A stretch of 64,000 nt of DNA. Source: Nymphaea colorata (lineage: Eukaryota; Streptophyta; Magnoliopsida; Nymphaeales; Nymphaeaceae). Every line of letters begins with the position of its first letter. Within the stretch, counting starts at the first letter, position 1. Positions 36,219 to 49,564 of this stretch are shown here, in pieces. The stretch is from positions 5,166,174 to 5,230,173 of the forward strand of contig NW_022204507.1 of NCBI RefSeq assembly GCF_008831285.2, in the 5' to 3' direction. A model generated the notes under the pieces. The model had not been told where the DNA came from and ran no database searches. It saw only the letters and a program-made list of their open reading frames with translations. A program made the translations under genes and the position numbers.

Positions 36219-36231
36219 CTAATACAGAGCC
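36219..36231 (+). other. Degenerate primer-binding site before the E4 gag
   Basis: CTAATACAGAGCC resembles TGGTATCAGAGCC and is directly followed by ATGGCGTC at 36232. Confidence 0.55.
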
Positions 36232-38430
36232 ATGGCGTCAATAGGTAAGGCTCTCAATTCTTCCAACTCCTTTTCAGCTAGTGGAGTAGAGTCCTCTTAT
36301 GGTAACAACATCATCAATATTGAAAACCTCTTTTTCCTTCATCATTAGACAACCCGGCTACTATATTGGTTTCACAATTGGTAACTAGTGAAATCTACTC
36401 AACCCGGAGTCATGCTATGAGAATCGCATTGTCTACCAAAAACAACTTGACCTTTGTTGATGGTAGTCTTCCCAAACCCAGCGTTGCAGCTCCTGAGATC
36501 ATGATGTGGAGGCTTTGCATTCACATGGTCTTTCATGGATTCTTAACTCGATCTCAAAAGAATTATCAAGCAATATCATCTACGCCACCACAACTATTGA
36601 AGTGTGAGACACTTAAAGGACGATTCACTGAAAGCACAAACCCCTCATAAGTACCAACTCAGGTCCTCCATTATCATTTAAATCAAGGATATATATTTGT
36701 TGCTCTTTATTTTACAATATTAGGATATGCTTTCGTCCTATGATGTTCTTTCGGAATGCTCTTGCAATGCCTTGAAAGTGGTTGCTCAAAAGCAACAAGA
36801 AGAGAGAGTGATTGAATTTCTTATGAGATTAAATGATTCATTCAATGCTATAAGAAGGCAAATTCTACTTATGAAACCCTTGCCTTCTCTACAAAAGACA
36901 TGCACTGGTCCTTAAGAGGAGAAGCTCGTCTTCAAACTAGTGCTGTCGAGTATGTTGGTCTCTCAGCAAGTGCAAATTTGAATGCATTCGAAAACCAACA
37001 AAACAGGCACCCACAATACTTCTGCAATTACTGCAAGATTGCAGGACATCAAAGGATCGATGCTTCAAATTAAATGGTTACACTCCAAACTTTATAGGTG
37101 GAAAACAGAGCAAGACAAGGGGGCTATTATGAAGGCCTCTGTTGGAGGGAAAACTGATACCAATGCCTTAATTTCCACCATGCATGGAAAATAGTTCAGC
37201 AAGGACACTGCTCCAATTGTAACTCAAGATGAATATATTCAATTCAAACAATCATTAAAAATCGATCAGTGACCCAAATAAACATTCTAGCTATGTCATT
37301 CTTCAGACTTGACACCTAGGTAATAGATATTGGTGCTAGTCCCACATGTCATGCTGCCATAAATCATTGCTAGATGACACAAAATTAGCTGTTCCATTTT
37401 CAATTAGAGTTCAGGACAACAGAATGGTATATGCTACACATGTCGGTAAACCTGTTCTATCACTTTCCATTTTTCTTCAAAAAGTGCATTATCTTCCAAA
37501 GTTTGCTTACAACATATTGTCAGTGAGCAGAATTATTCAGAAAATCAATGTCATTTGATTTTCCCCACTACTGGTGCTTTGTGCAGGACCCGATCTCCAT
37601 GACCAGGACTGAGCTGGGTGATTGTCAGGGGGATTCTTCATTTTCAAGTCACCTCTTACAACTGTAGACTGCTTGTTCACAAACCCACTCATCAAATTTT
37701 GATGTTTGGCATATGAGACTTGGGCACCCATCCTGCTCAAAGAATCAAATGCTCTGAAAGCATGACTCTATCATTAAGTTGTCAAATCATTTATGTGAAG
37801 TATGCAGTGTTGCTAAACAATGTAGGTTGATGTTCAAATTAAGTGAATCATGTTTTGCTAAACCTTTTGATTTGCTAGTTTCTGTTTACTAAAGCTCTTG
37901 GAATAATGTTTCCCAGGCATCGCATACTCAAGCACATTACCTTTCTCTATTGTGGATGATTTTTCAAGAGCCATGTGGGTTTACCTATTGAAGTATAAAC
38001 GTGAAGTAGGTGATTTGCTTAAACATTTCATTAACATGACTGAGAAACAGTTCAAAACAGATGTGTTAAAATTAGGATTGATAGTGGAACCATTTCTTCT
38101 CAAATGACAATTTTTTTTCCATTATAGAGACATCCTACATCAACATTCATGCCCCTACATGCCTCAACAAAATGGCATAGTTGGGAGAAAGTGTCAGCAC
38201 ATCTTGAATGTGGTGTATGCTCTCAAGTTTCAGTCAGGTCTACCCTTAAAATGTTGGGACTTATGTGCATTAACTGCCACATATTTAATAAATAGGCCCC
38301 ATCCAAAAAAAATAACTTGACACTGAATCTCCTTTGAAAAAATATTTAAAAGAAAACCACCTTACAAGCATATATGCGTGTCTGGTTGTTTGTATTTTTC
38401 TACCAAGCTCAAACCACATGGAAAATTCCG
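36232..38430 (+). mobile_element. E1-family copia element E4: gag, protease, integrase
   Basis: The gag begins at the ATG at 36232. ALSTKNNLTFVDGSLP is at 36427-36474 and the RLNDSFNAIRRQIL segment at 36829-36870. The zinc knuckle is C-NYC-KIAGH at 37022-37048, with its last cysteine out of frame at 37061. The protease motif reads VIDIGAS at 37320-37340, with isoleucine for the usual serine. The pre-integrase motif FDVWHMRLGHP is at 37698-37730. Integrase follows to 38425, where it matches the first 330 bp of the window. Reverse transcriptase, RNase H and the 3' LTR are missing: the element is cut at the GGGATGTCAAT repeat. Frameshifts throughout. Confidence 0.85.
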
Positions 38431-38436
38431 TCACAT

Positions 38437-38640
38437 GTAGGGATGTCAATATATTCGATTTGAATTGGATATCTGACCAATCCATCCGAAAAAATGGATA
38501 TAAAAAAAATGATATCCAATTGGAAATCAGATTAGATTCTGATTTAATAAATAGCATCCAATCATATACAAATTCAGATTCAGATATACATAAATATCCA
38601 TCGAATTCAGATGCAAATTTGGATCGTAAATCTTTAGTTA
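38437..38640 (+). repeat. Dispersed GGGATGTCAATG repeat, copy 3
   Basis: Begins TAGGGATGTCAATATATTCG and carries GATATCC/AATCAGATT words. It lies exactly between the broken end of E4 and the start of block B copy 2. Confidence 0.6.
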
Positions 38641-38644
38641 TCTC

Positions 38645-40335
38645 TTAAACAATTAGTGTTATCTCATACATCCGTTTGTCTGTTTGTTATCTCATTATTT
38701 GATAAATATTTTATTGTCTCATAAACATTATATCATACTTCTTTGTTATTTCGTACCTATTTGTTATCTCATGCACATGCATATGTAATGTTTGGGCATG
38801 AAAGAAAATGTGCATATTGGTAGTATGGTCCACATCCTGCGCATGCTCGTTACATGCACGGAGTGGCACTGAACTCTCTCTCATATTCATGAATGTTTTA
38901 TTGTTAAATGTCTCTGTTTGCATATTTGTTCTTGAAACCAGATATTGAGTCTCTCAGTTTCGTGCAGTAGTGAGACAAGCTTTCAAATTACTTAACATAA
39001 TTTGGAATAAGTCAAGTATCCATTGTATGGAAAACTTTCCCAATTTCTCGTCCCCATCTTCCCTTTTCAGGTGATTGCAAATAAAAGGGCTGGCGATGTG
39101 GCTGGAACATTACTGAAATGACCTTGTTATGCCAAAACCATTCCAAGATCTACCACAATTTTTAGGACTAGAATAATGAGAACTTTTATGCTTTTTATTC
39201 TAAGATTTGACTGGGTTGCTTGTTCAGTTTATCTTCTAAATAATAGTGGTTTGTTGTCAATATAATTTAGTGATGCTTACTAGTATAAAATTAGGATGTT
39301 TGAAACAATTAGGATGTTTGAAAAACTATTTCCTTGTCTATGTCTTCAACAAAAAAGATTTGCCTTCAATAAAACAAATTGGTCACAAAAGTTTAGGTTC
39401 GCAACATCTTTAATTTTTTTTTCTAACAATATTGTACATTCATTTATGCAATAGTGTTTTTGAAATAAATATTACTCAAAATAGACATCGACATATAGTT
39501 CCGCATGACTTTTCTTGCTTGATGTAAATTTTTTGTTTTTTCATGATTCCATGCTATCCCGCAACTTTCAAGTTGTTTTGTGAAAAAAAAACCATGTTCC
39601 AATAATAGCCTTTTAAAATACGAAATGATCTTTAAATGCAGCAATCAAATATAGACATAATTACGATGTGCATTACTGCAACGAGAACGTGGTGTTCATA
39701 TAGAACATGTATCCAGGAATGCAACGTTTTGCAATTAAATAACTTCGAAAAAATCAATAAAATTAAAGTATGAAATATGAGATGTTTCAAATGAGAATAG
39801 TGCATCAGAAAATGATTGAGTTACCTGTAAAATATGGATCTGAGTGGTTCAAATGATGAACCAGTACTAAAAGGTAATACTAATTGGGTAGGGATGGAGG
39901 CAATCAGTTAAGTTTACAAAGTGGGTCTCAAAATTTCGAACTCTCTATGTGTTGGTTACTTATTTTGTCGTTTATCATAGACATGTCATTTACTCAGACC
40001 ATCTAATGTATGGACTAGTTTGCAGTGCAATAACGCGTGAATTAATTTAAGTTCTTCTAACTAGACATTATATTAAAATATACTAAAACAATGCATATCA
40101 ACAAGTAACAATTAGTGCCTCCCTTTGTGATCTGGTTGCAGTAACAGCTTGCTGGGGGTACGCCCCACCTTTATCATTTCGGAGCCTCCATTTGTTTCCC
40201 CATGTTTTACAGTTGAAGAGATAACGCCCAAAGTGCCTCCATTTCTTGTGAATTTTATTCTTAACGCAGCCATAATTGCAAATATTGCTGTATTTATTTC
40301 TATTGAGACAAACAGTTGTAAATTTTTTTGTTAAT
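38645..40335 (+). repeat. Duplicated block B, copy 2
   Basis: Starts inside the TTATCTCAT array (the first part of the array is missing) and runs to TTGTAAATTTTTTTG, in line with 19300-21060. Confidence 0.92.
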
Positions 40336-41556
40336 ATTTTGCTATATATCCTATTTTTTATCCTTGTAAAAACCACATAATCTGTTACGTAAGAACCTGT
40401 AAATCACTTAGTTAGTTTTATTCTAATATGTTGCCATAATATTAAAAGAGCAATATTTAAGTCTAGAACTCCCTGAAGATATATAATTAACTTGGTGCTT
40501 AAAGGAACAATAAAAGCTATATACTAATTTCTGAATAAATATAGAGGCATCTCTTCCTTGTTGTCGAACAAAACAATTTGGCATGTTTATCTTAGTTAAT
40601 TAGTAGCAGGATTGGAAATTAACACGTACGAGGATATTAAATTTCTACAGTAAATTATTCAAAATAATTAATAATGAGGCTATTAAGTTTTTTATAAAAA
40701 TATTTTGAAAAGTCATTAAAAAAGTGGTGCGCGTCGGTTGCTAACAAGACTGAACAAAATCCCCAAAATGGTGCCAATTATTCTGTTGATTCTAGCTCAT
40801 TGTGCACATCTTTGAGTCAACAGCAACATTTGCACGGATGGTGGATCCTCATGTACAGTGGACATTCCGAACGGTGCACCAATGAATGAACAGCCAATAT
40901 AGAATTTTATTTATTTATTATTTTTTTTTTGGGGGGGGGTGCGAGAGAGAGGGGGGGAGAGAGTTGATTTTGTTTAAAAAACACAAATGAAATATTAGTG
41001 AGTTAAAGGCTTAGAAATTTGGTTTCTCTTTTAATTACAAAAAACAGCAAAAACATTTTAGTTCTACTATTTGCTAAGTTATTTTTCTTAATATCTGTTG
41101 TCATATTTTTTCAAAAAGTTGGAGAGGATCATACCATCCTGTTGAAATTTTCTGCTCGATCAACCATCATGCATGTCAAACAAATATAGACATGAAGCAC
41201 ATCCGGTTTTCTGGGTTTTCAAACGTGGTATTCAAACATGGTATATATTTTTCTGTTTGGCTCACAACCTGTCGTTAGGGATATTCTGATCTTGATTAAT
41301 TTATATTTTCTATGTAACTTTTATCTACAAATAGAAAAAAAACAACAAAAAATTCACTTTCAAATTAGTTGATATCAATCGACATATAATTAACGAGTTA
41401 GATGCCCTGTATTAGCCAACTATTTCCCAAATTCCAATGTTTTTCAGGTTTCTGTTTTTGTTCGTTTATAGCTCGATTTGGCTTCGGCAGACCAGGGCTT
41501 GGTTTCATATCAAAACCTAAAAATAGGGTTTCATTCTTTGTAATATGTGGAGGACC

Positions 41557-41989
41557 CAGGGCTGCTTGCATGAGTCAAGTCGAGCTCTAGTTGGGTCAGC
41601 TTGAGTCGACTTAACTCAGAAAACTCAAGGTCAAACTTGACTCAAGCTGCAGAAGAAGCTCAAGCTCGACTCATGATACAACATTGGGCTCAAACTCGAC
41701 TCACTGAACCCGTTTATGTTAAACATGTCTTGTTTCATTTAACTTGTCTAACTCGATTAACTCATTTAGTTTTTACTCGTTTAGATTTTTTCTCGTTATA
41801 ATTCAATATTCACTGTATAGTCGAGTCGAGTTGAGTTCTTACAACTCAAACTGAACTCGTTTAACATTTCGAGCATACATTTGAACTCGAGCTCAACTCA
41901 TTAATAAACAAGTCAGGTTTGAGTTGAGCTTCAATGAGTGAGTTTGATCGAGTCGAGCTCAAGCTGGCTCAACTTGTTGTGCAGCCCTA
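41557..41989. mobile_element. hAT-like MITE, copy 2
   Basis: Sister of 22273-22963 without the nested LTR. The right end GTGCAGCCCTA is kept. The left end CAGGGCTGC is followed by local rearrangement, and the flanking 8-bp repeat has decayed (GGAGGACC / AGTGACTT). About 430 bp. Confidence 0.7.
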
Positions 41990-43798
41990 AGTGACTTCTC
42001 TTTCAGACATATAATATTAATCTACTTATTGATCGGGTCCTTGTGATGCACTGAGATTCCTTTTGGAGCAGATTTCATGGAAAATGAGCTATATCCGATC
42101 TTGGTTGGCCTTTCAACCCTAGCCACAAGTCATTCCCATATTTTTGCCACATACATGGGCTCGGTCCACGAAGGCCTTGTAGAGCTCATTTCAACCAGTC
42201 TAGATCGTTCAATTTAGGGTCAAATAGGAACAACTATCGTCTGCAACCTCTAGAAAGCACCTACACTTAACAGCTTAAGCAGCTGTTCCCAAAAGGTATG
42301 CCGTTAGAGTGAGTGTGCCCCGCCAGGTCTAAGCTCTGCTCCTTCGATAGATTGTTTGCATCGGATCTCAGGTTCTCTGTTACACTAACCTCCCCAATCA
42401 CCAAAGTAAGGCTGTGCAGTTGAGCTGACCCTTCAAGACTCACTGCTCGGGCTGGCGAGTCCTCAAAGTGTTCTTCAATCCGATTTCCATGAAAACTACT
42501 AAAGCTGCAAAGGATTACACTCTAATAGACAAGGTTGAGCACTCAAGTGTTTGAGAAAGTCCTAATTCCTAAAGGGGAAAAGGTAAAGCCTAGATTCCAA
42601 GGGTATTGTCTCCCAAGTATTGAATTTGTCACGGCACTGAACGGGCCTCTGGTTAAGAAGCTGCAGCGGCAGCAGCCATTAAAATAAAGGGATAATTTAC
42701 AAAATTACTCATCTCAATCTAAATTATCTGCAAAGGAAGAGAAAATAAAATGGATAATTTTCAATAAAAGCGCAACTGTGTAAATTATTCCTTATAATTT
42801 TAGTGACTTCCATGCCGAAGCAACACATTGAGATTTATCCCAAAAGTTGGGTGCACGTTTCTTGATCTTTAAGAGTAAACTAGTGATTTACTATTTTCCC
42901 AAGAATCAGGCCACTTTGTATAATGTTGTGAAAGAATGTTGAAAAGTTTCAGTACATTCAGTCTAAGATGTGCTAGCGTTTTAACAGTGCACCACAAAAA
43001 AACGTTTTACGAAAAGTAGTTTTTTAAAAATTATTTTTTAATTAGTTTTTCAAAACAGATTTGTATGTTTGGATATAGAATCAAAACAGCTGTTTATTTT
43101 TAATTAATTTGGGTAAAATATTTTCTTACAAAAATTAATTTTTCATAAAACTTGTGCTTCTTATCATCCAAACTCTTACAAACAGTGTCTTAGAAGGGAG
43201 AATCGTTTTTTACCTTAAAAAATGAGTTTTGCCACCAAAACAACCTAAGAATGCATACTTGTGAATATGAAATATTAATCCTCTGAGGGAGGAAATTAAG
43301 AGGACACTCTTGGAAAACGATCCAAACACAAAAAAATTATATGTTAATTTTTTTGACTTGGTACGTGGTGGAAAAGTCGACGGATGGAATATGCCATGGG
43401 ACAAAAAAAAGTTCAACCAATAGATATACCAAACCATCTGATCAAAACCAATGTTTTGAGCCATATTTCTAAAACCTGACTATAAATGCATGTGTTGCCG
43501 AGACAACTAAACAATCAAAATTAAATTACAAACATTTGATCACTTTCAGAACACATCATATGTTAAGTCCTAACACAAGACACCATGCCAAGGGTTGGCA
43601 ATAATCAAAATACTCTTTTATTGAAATGATCAGAGATAGTTTATACTATTTAATGGTTGACAGATGTCGAAAAAAATATATAAAATGGTTGGCAGATGTG
43701 ATCAGTGAACAACCGTTAAAAAATGCATGAACAACCACTGAAAAATTCAGGGTGGCTTCGATGTGAATGCAGGTATAATTATAGTCATACTTTCAGAT

Positions 43799-44512
43799 AT
43801 AGGTTTATTTTTTGAAAGACTTGACTCTCTCCCTCTCTCACCCTTCCAAGATGGAATTATTTCTTAAGCATTTTTTTTCATGGGCACGAGATGGCGAGGG
43901 TGTTTCTATGTACATCATGCATATAGCTTGCTTCAACCAACTGCTGTCAACTGGTTTCCTCATAACCTCCTTTGGGCTGGGGGTCCTACTCGACGATGCA
44001 AAATTCTTGCATGGTTTATTCCATTGGACCACATTCAGACTCAAAATAACGTCACAAGATCTGGTTTTCACCTTGCCAGCAAGTGTCCTTTATGTTATTG
44101 TGCCGATGTCTACCACTCACCTGATGTGGTTTTGTCGAGTGTCTCAAGATCTTTATGTGCTTACCTGGTCTATGCCTCATATTGAAGTCACAAACATATC
44201 TACAATTCGGAACCTGATCGTTGGACCAGTTAGAGTGAGAAACAAAAAAAAATGGTGTACCATTTAGAGAATGACTGTTTACGTATGGGGCATTTGGAAC
44301 TCCAGAAACGATATTATTTATAGGAATGAGACTGTCTTAGTTTGGCGCATGACATCCTCTATTTTGTATGATGTATAGTTAATTTCCAGTAACCTTGGGG
44401 AAATGGTGGTACCTCAACTTCTTACAAGAATTAAGAGCTAATCTTTAGATGTAATCACTTGTTCAGATTCAACTTTTTGTTGGACTTATGTTAATGTTAT
44501 GTTAATTTTTAT

Positions 44513-44554
<42 letters not shown>

Positions 44555-44570
44555 GACACTCTCTCTCCCT
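43799..44570 (+). mobile_element. LINE fragment present only in block C copy 2
   Basis: The insertion interrupts the sequence that copy 1 keeps as ACTTTCAGAGAACGTTG. One plus frame reads PHNLLWAGGPTRRCKILAWF, then LASKCPLCYCADVYHSPDVV (CPLC at 44093-44104). This matches the zinc-binding domain at the end of plant LINE reverse transcriptases. Further on, YVWGIWNSRNDIIYRNE follows at about 44280-44330. The fragment ends in a pyrimidine tract (CT)n(CA)n at 44513-44554. No polyA and no clear target duplication are visible, so insertion in copy 2 and precise loss from copy 1 are both possible. Confidence 0.75.
44513..44554. repeat. (CT)n(CA)n microsatellite
   Basis: About 11 CT units run into about 10 CA units at the right end of the LINE fragment. 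Confidence 0.95.
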
Positions 44571-45515
44571 GAGAACGTTGCAATTTTAAAATGTGTGGGG
44601 TGGCTTCGATGTGAATGATTTGTTTATGCCAAAAGAAAATGAATGTATATTGCAGAGTTTATTCCGGTATCAAACCTAAGGGTCGGCCTGGTAGAAAAAA
44701 AGAAAAAAACGGGCAGGTCGAGCAGGCCCAGGCTGGTATTGTGGTCCGACTTAATTCAATATATACATCATCAAACCTTATTTCTCTCTCTACTCACATA
44801 TAGGCAGTATGAATTCATATATTTTCAATGACGATGAATTAGGCGACATAATTTTCTTATCCGTTGTCTTCTTTAATAGATTAGAGTACTCTTCTAAACA
44901 AAGTAATTACCAAACAAGAAAGAACAAACATTTTAGAACCAAAATACAACATGACATTAACAACCTTTAACAATTGGAAGACCATGATTCTGTGTTGTTT
45001 GTATAACTGGAGTGAAAGAAAGGAGATAATTGGCTAAAAAAAATGGCAAAACGATACTAAAAAAGTAAAACATTAATTAGAAGGAAGCAATATACATTTC
45101 TATTTCATTTGGAAGACTGTGACTGCGGTGGCTTATTTTTCTTTTGTGAATGACATAACCGTGCCCGATACAATTAATGGTTGTAAGAACTTTTTTCCTT
45201 AATTTCCAAAAGTTCTTTGTGAATGTAATACTTTAATTACCAAGTCCTACACCTGCTCTTCCCTGCCTTGAGACCATAAGATAGAGAAACAACTAAAGAA
45301 GCTGGCCGCTCAGTAACGAAGCCTTAGAGGTGCAGGCAGCCACGCTTCTTCCCTCCTTTGCCTCAAGGTTCAGGACGAAGGATTGACACATACTCATGAC
45401 CGCCTACCTTTCACTTGTGCCATAATATGTATATAGGTAGAAACAGCATTGCGGACATATGAGGTAATTTGCATGAAGCATACCTTCAAAGATGTGAGCT
45501 ATATCACACTTGCCG

Positions 45516-46439
45516 CCTTGTTTCCTTCCTTTGCCATCAAGTTCATGTCAAGGTATTGGCACATACGCATGACGCCACATTTATTTGTGCCATAATATTA
45601 TATCATGGTAAAACAAATTGCGCATATGCAAGGTTTTGGAATACTGAAAGGGACTTTTTCACCTTTCCTTTTCTGTTGTGTTATGTCACTAAACAAACTA
45701 CTAATTCCTTAGGTGTTTGATGGGACTGAAAACAAATCCTATACGACCATTTCCATAAACCTTCTGCCTCCTAGCCATTGATCATGACAAAAACAAGATA
45801 GTGTCCTTCACCTCTAAATACAGATTGTGCATTTAGTTCTTTTGTTTCACAACCAACTTTTCACGAAATGACTCATCGACTCAATGGAAAAGGCAGCAAA
45901 AAGCTACTGATCGATCTAAATACAGCATCGTTTTCATTGATAAACTGATTCAAGATGGCAAAACATCATTTTCATTTGACAAGGAAAAGCGCCCCTTTGC
46001 AAAATCACCTTTTTGTCTCTTAAATTTATCCGACTTATTTGCATAGGTTTGGTGCATGCTTGCAGCAACAGACAGCGATAAATGGAGGGTGCCACTGGAA
46101 ACACCCTTTTTGTCTGATGAATCCGGCCGATGGTTTGAGGAAACCCTTTTCCATCTGTTAGTCCGGCTGGACGACTGCAGCACATTGGCAACGGCACATC
46201 GGTGTCAGATCAACTTGAATACATGGCGGGTGGGAGAAGAAGAAACCCCTTTTTCAGCATTAGGTGGGTGGGAATTAAGACACATATGCGACAAAAAAAT
46301 GATTTTAACTGTTTTCAACGAAGTCTTTCCATCATCGAGCTAGTCTCAATTCAAGAATTTTTTATTCTTTTCTGGAACACGCAGAAAAAAAGAAAAGCAA
46401 CATCAGAAAAACGTGAATTGAGATGAAAGGCAGCACAGA
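45516..46439. other. Unassigned DNA, private to copy 2
   Basis: Frames on both strands overlap at 45934-46430, with a slight GC rise at 46060-46270. The plus frame at 46056-46343 and the minus frame at 45934-46197 are both open, but I recognise no domain and would not call either. Confidence 0.35.
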
Positions 46440-46800
46440 TTTGAATAAGGATATCTGATCAAACTGTTCTAAAAAAAAATAAATATTTAAAAAAAAATTG
46501 ATTAAAAATTGCAATAAATTTAAATTTAAGAAATGACATTTGATCATATTCAAATTAGATTCAGTTTTAAATTAACATCCCATTGAATAATCTTATATTT
46601 CAAATGTTGGGCTGAATTCGATAAAATTGGATTGGATATCAATGCAAAATTGGAAATTGGATTCGATCGGATTGTGAAATCCCATTTTGGATCTGCATTT
46701 TGATTGTAAAGTCGGACTTCAGATCCAGATTTAAATATATTTTTTATCTAATCATATTCAAATCTGAATCGAATATATGAATCTCCAAAACAAAAAGTGT
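46440..46800 (-). repeat. Dispersed GGGATGTCAATG-family repeat, copy 4 (degenerate)
   Basis: AACATCCCATTGAATAATC near 46574 and many GGATATC/AATCGGATT/AATCTGAATCG words mark it as a diverged relative of the other three. The orientation is uncertain. Confidence 0.4.
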
Positions 46801-47344
46801 ATGTCGGATTATTTATTATTTATTTATTTATTTCCTGAACAGGTTTCCAGTGGGAACAGTCTCCATGTCTCTTTCTTTTCCTCTTTTTGTCTTCCAGATC
46901 TTCAGGCGGTAGGCCAATTTTGGACGTCGGGTGCTAAAAGCAACTAGGCAAAGGGTCATTAAATGGAGGGAGCACGGTTATATACTCAGTTACAGATTTC
47001 ATCGGAAAAGTAATAAAAATTTTGATTCTTTGCTATCCTAAGCCATCGGGGCTTCCAGGCCCTGATTTCTTCTCTTGCCTATTTTTCTTTTCTTTTTTTC
47101 ACGTCATTGATTTTTTCCTTCTTCAGCTATAAATATTTAATCTGGTTATTCATTCCATCATTCCCAATGTTTTCTTTTTCCTTTTCATTTGGGTTGATTT
47201 TGGCATAAGTGTATCGACTAAATCATGTAAAACAAAAAAACTAAATTATCTAACAGAATAATAAATTGTTGTTTTTTGTTTGTACAAGTACCATGGTGGT
47301 GGTATTGCTTAAAAAAAAAAGCGCCAAAGCATTCAGTTGCCAGC
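46801..47344. other. Unassigned AT-rich DNA
   Basis: TTTA repeats near 46815-46830; nothing else recognised. Confidence 0.4.
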
Positions 47345-47402
47345 CAAAATGATGTAGTCAGCTATAAAAATACAATCCTTGCTTAAACGAGCTTGAGTCT
47401 GT

Positions 47403-47960
47403 CCGTTTTATAGTAAAAGGTGAGACATAGTCACTTTCATAAATTTTTGGAGATTGTTTCTTTCTGAACTAGTTTAGCATCTCCCCTTGGCTTTCTACAT
47501 CTTTTAGGGTAGGCAAGAGGTTAACAACCCTCTTGCCCGAAAATGAGGCATGAAGGTCCTCTTATTTCCCTTCTTCCTAGGCTTCACCGGCGCTTGGGTG
47601 AGTAGTGGTTTGCCTTCAGCTCGACAGAGCATCCTCATTTTTAGCGCCCCAGCAAAATAATACCCATGAAAATTGAAGCTATGCCGCACTGTCCACACAT
47701 ACTCCACCCCGACCAGCCATTCACTGTCCTTGAGGCCTTGCTTTCTACATCTTTATTTTTTGTTATGGAAATATTGAATTTGCTCTTCCCTCCAATTCAT
47801 TGAAAGGGAGGAGTTAGGAACTTAGGAGTGATTTTGTATTTGTCACAGCGTTAATAATTTATGCCTCCTAATTTGCACAGCAATGGAACCATGACGACAA
47901 AAATATAGAGCATATGGAGAGAAATAAGAAAAGTGACTATGTCACACCTTTTACGTAAAA
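47403..47960. other. Segment private to block D copy 2
   Basis: It separates two parts of block D that are adjacent in copy 1. On the minus strand an open frame (47707-47504) reads EYVWTVRHSFNFHGYYFAGA and ends in a very basic tail. A CTTTCTACATCTTT word occurs at about 47490 and 47738 and brackets the open frame. Family not recognised; it could be a transposon-derived or captured fragment. Confidence 0.35.
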
Positions 47961-48784
47961 GGAAAAGTGTCCAGCACAAGCTAGGTCTTGGTTTATTGAG
48001 TGGAGTTTGAACTGACCCTTTAAAGCACAATTTCCGCTTGAGCAGAGCTCGAGCATGACAAGATATGAGCAGAGTTGGGCTCTAGCCCACTTGTGTATAA
48101 CCACAACTAGAATATATGCTATTGGCAATGGCTTTTACCATAGCCAAGAGTCATAATGCTGTTGCCAATAAACTTACTGGCAACTACTCTTCCCAAGCGA
48201 ATAGCCCAGGTTGCCCTTGCCCTTTACAGCATGGGAAAAGTCATTTTTTAGGCCAAGGGTCATAGCCAATAACATCATTGGTAACAACTCCTTGAGTTTT
48301 TGACAATGGCAGAAGTCGGTGCTAAAAGTTCTTTCAGCAGTGATTCTTCACCGCTATAGGTCTCTTTTTTCGTTTGAAGACAAAACAGTGCTGCTTATAT
48401 AGATGGTAAGCCAGTTTTTTCTAATTTGAAAGTAGGATGGTTTCAAATATATAATCTAGATCAATACCAACAAAACAACAAAACAAAAACATAGAATACT
48501 GAGACAAATAGAGAGAGAGAGATGAACACTCTATGCATCAGATTTTGGATTAACAAAAATACAGAAGGCAAAACGTACAAAAAAACAAATCAGATTTTTA
48601 GGCAATATGCCAGCTAAATTACATGTCATCTCTTGTGAGTGTTGTATTAAAATATCACAGAATTATTTGCAACTTACAAATGTAGCTGTGAAGATTAAAA
48701 ATCTCAAAAACATCCACCATCAAGTTATAGATTGTATATGAGCATCTCCAAGGAAATAACACCTGTCAGTACTCCGTAAAGTTG

Positions 48785-48865
48785 CTGATCCCTTTGACAA
48801 TCATTGTTTATTAATTGATTCCATTGTCATCACAACTCAGCTCAAGAAAGTATGCCTTCCTAGAA
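48785..48865 (-). pseudogene. Exon-like segment, unidentified, copy 2
   Basis: Counterpart of 28500-28580. It keeps TFLELSCDDNG and IVKGISNFT with a deletion and stop between them. Confidence 0.35.
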
Positions 48866-49564
48866 AGAAGATGTTTTACCTTTGTACACCACCCATCTTA
48901 ATTTTCTCAATATGTTCTGTCCAATTTATTCCCCCTAAAATGCATTTTGGATAGATCAGAACATTCATCTCCATTTTTAGGCAACTTTACTGGCTAACTT
49001 GATCCTCTGACCTTACAGCATCTCACATATAAAATGAAAAATTAATGAATAAGTGAAAAGGAAGCAATGCTCTTGCCATTTCTGGATACAACATATAAAA
49101 GCTACAAAACCACAAAGAAAAAAATATACACTAGAAACTCACCTCTTCACATGAACACTTTGTGGATCAAAGAAGAAAAGCCACTCAAAATCTCAAGCGC
49201 ATGCATGTTACAGTTTGAAAAAAGTAAAATACACAACAAGCAATAGTGGTTTTTGACATAGAATTGCAACTGTAGATATAGGAGACCCAAATTGGAGACC
49301 AACACTCATTAATCATTAACTTGGAGTAAATAAACACACCAAAGATCTTGATGAATGTAAAGAGTTCAATACTAGTGTATGTGATGAAATTTGGTAGAGA
49401 TGTGGCTGAGTAGTCATATTTAAAAAACATCGAATACAATTTACAAGTCTTACAAAGTGGTAACTGAAAAAAAAAGTGGAAAGGCTAAGATTGGGGATAT
49501 GAGAACATCCACAATATTTTTTTTTCATGGACAGTGAAATGGAAGAAAGCTCAGCAGAAATATG

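Larger units (their letters stand above)
40336..45515 (+). repeat. Duplicated block C, copy 2
   Basis: Collinear with 21061-26617. It lacks the solo LTR of copy 1. It has about 170 bp extra at 42150-42328 and a LINE fragment at 43799-44570. A G-run followed by GA repeats lies at 40931-40966. Confidence 0.9.

Noticed and set aside
43812-44267. 151-codon plus frame over the LINE fragment
   Set aside because: The LINE zinc-binding motifs (CPLC, RNDIIYR) are in a different frame; this is a shadow.
45934-46343. Overlapping open frames on both strands
   Set aside because: No domain, no conservation in the other copy and no start context; open frames alone are not support.
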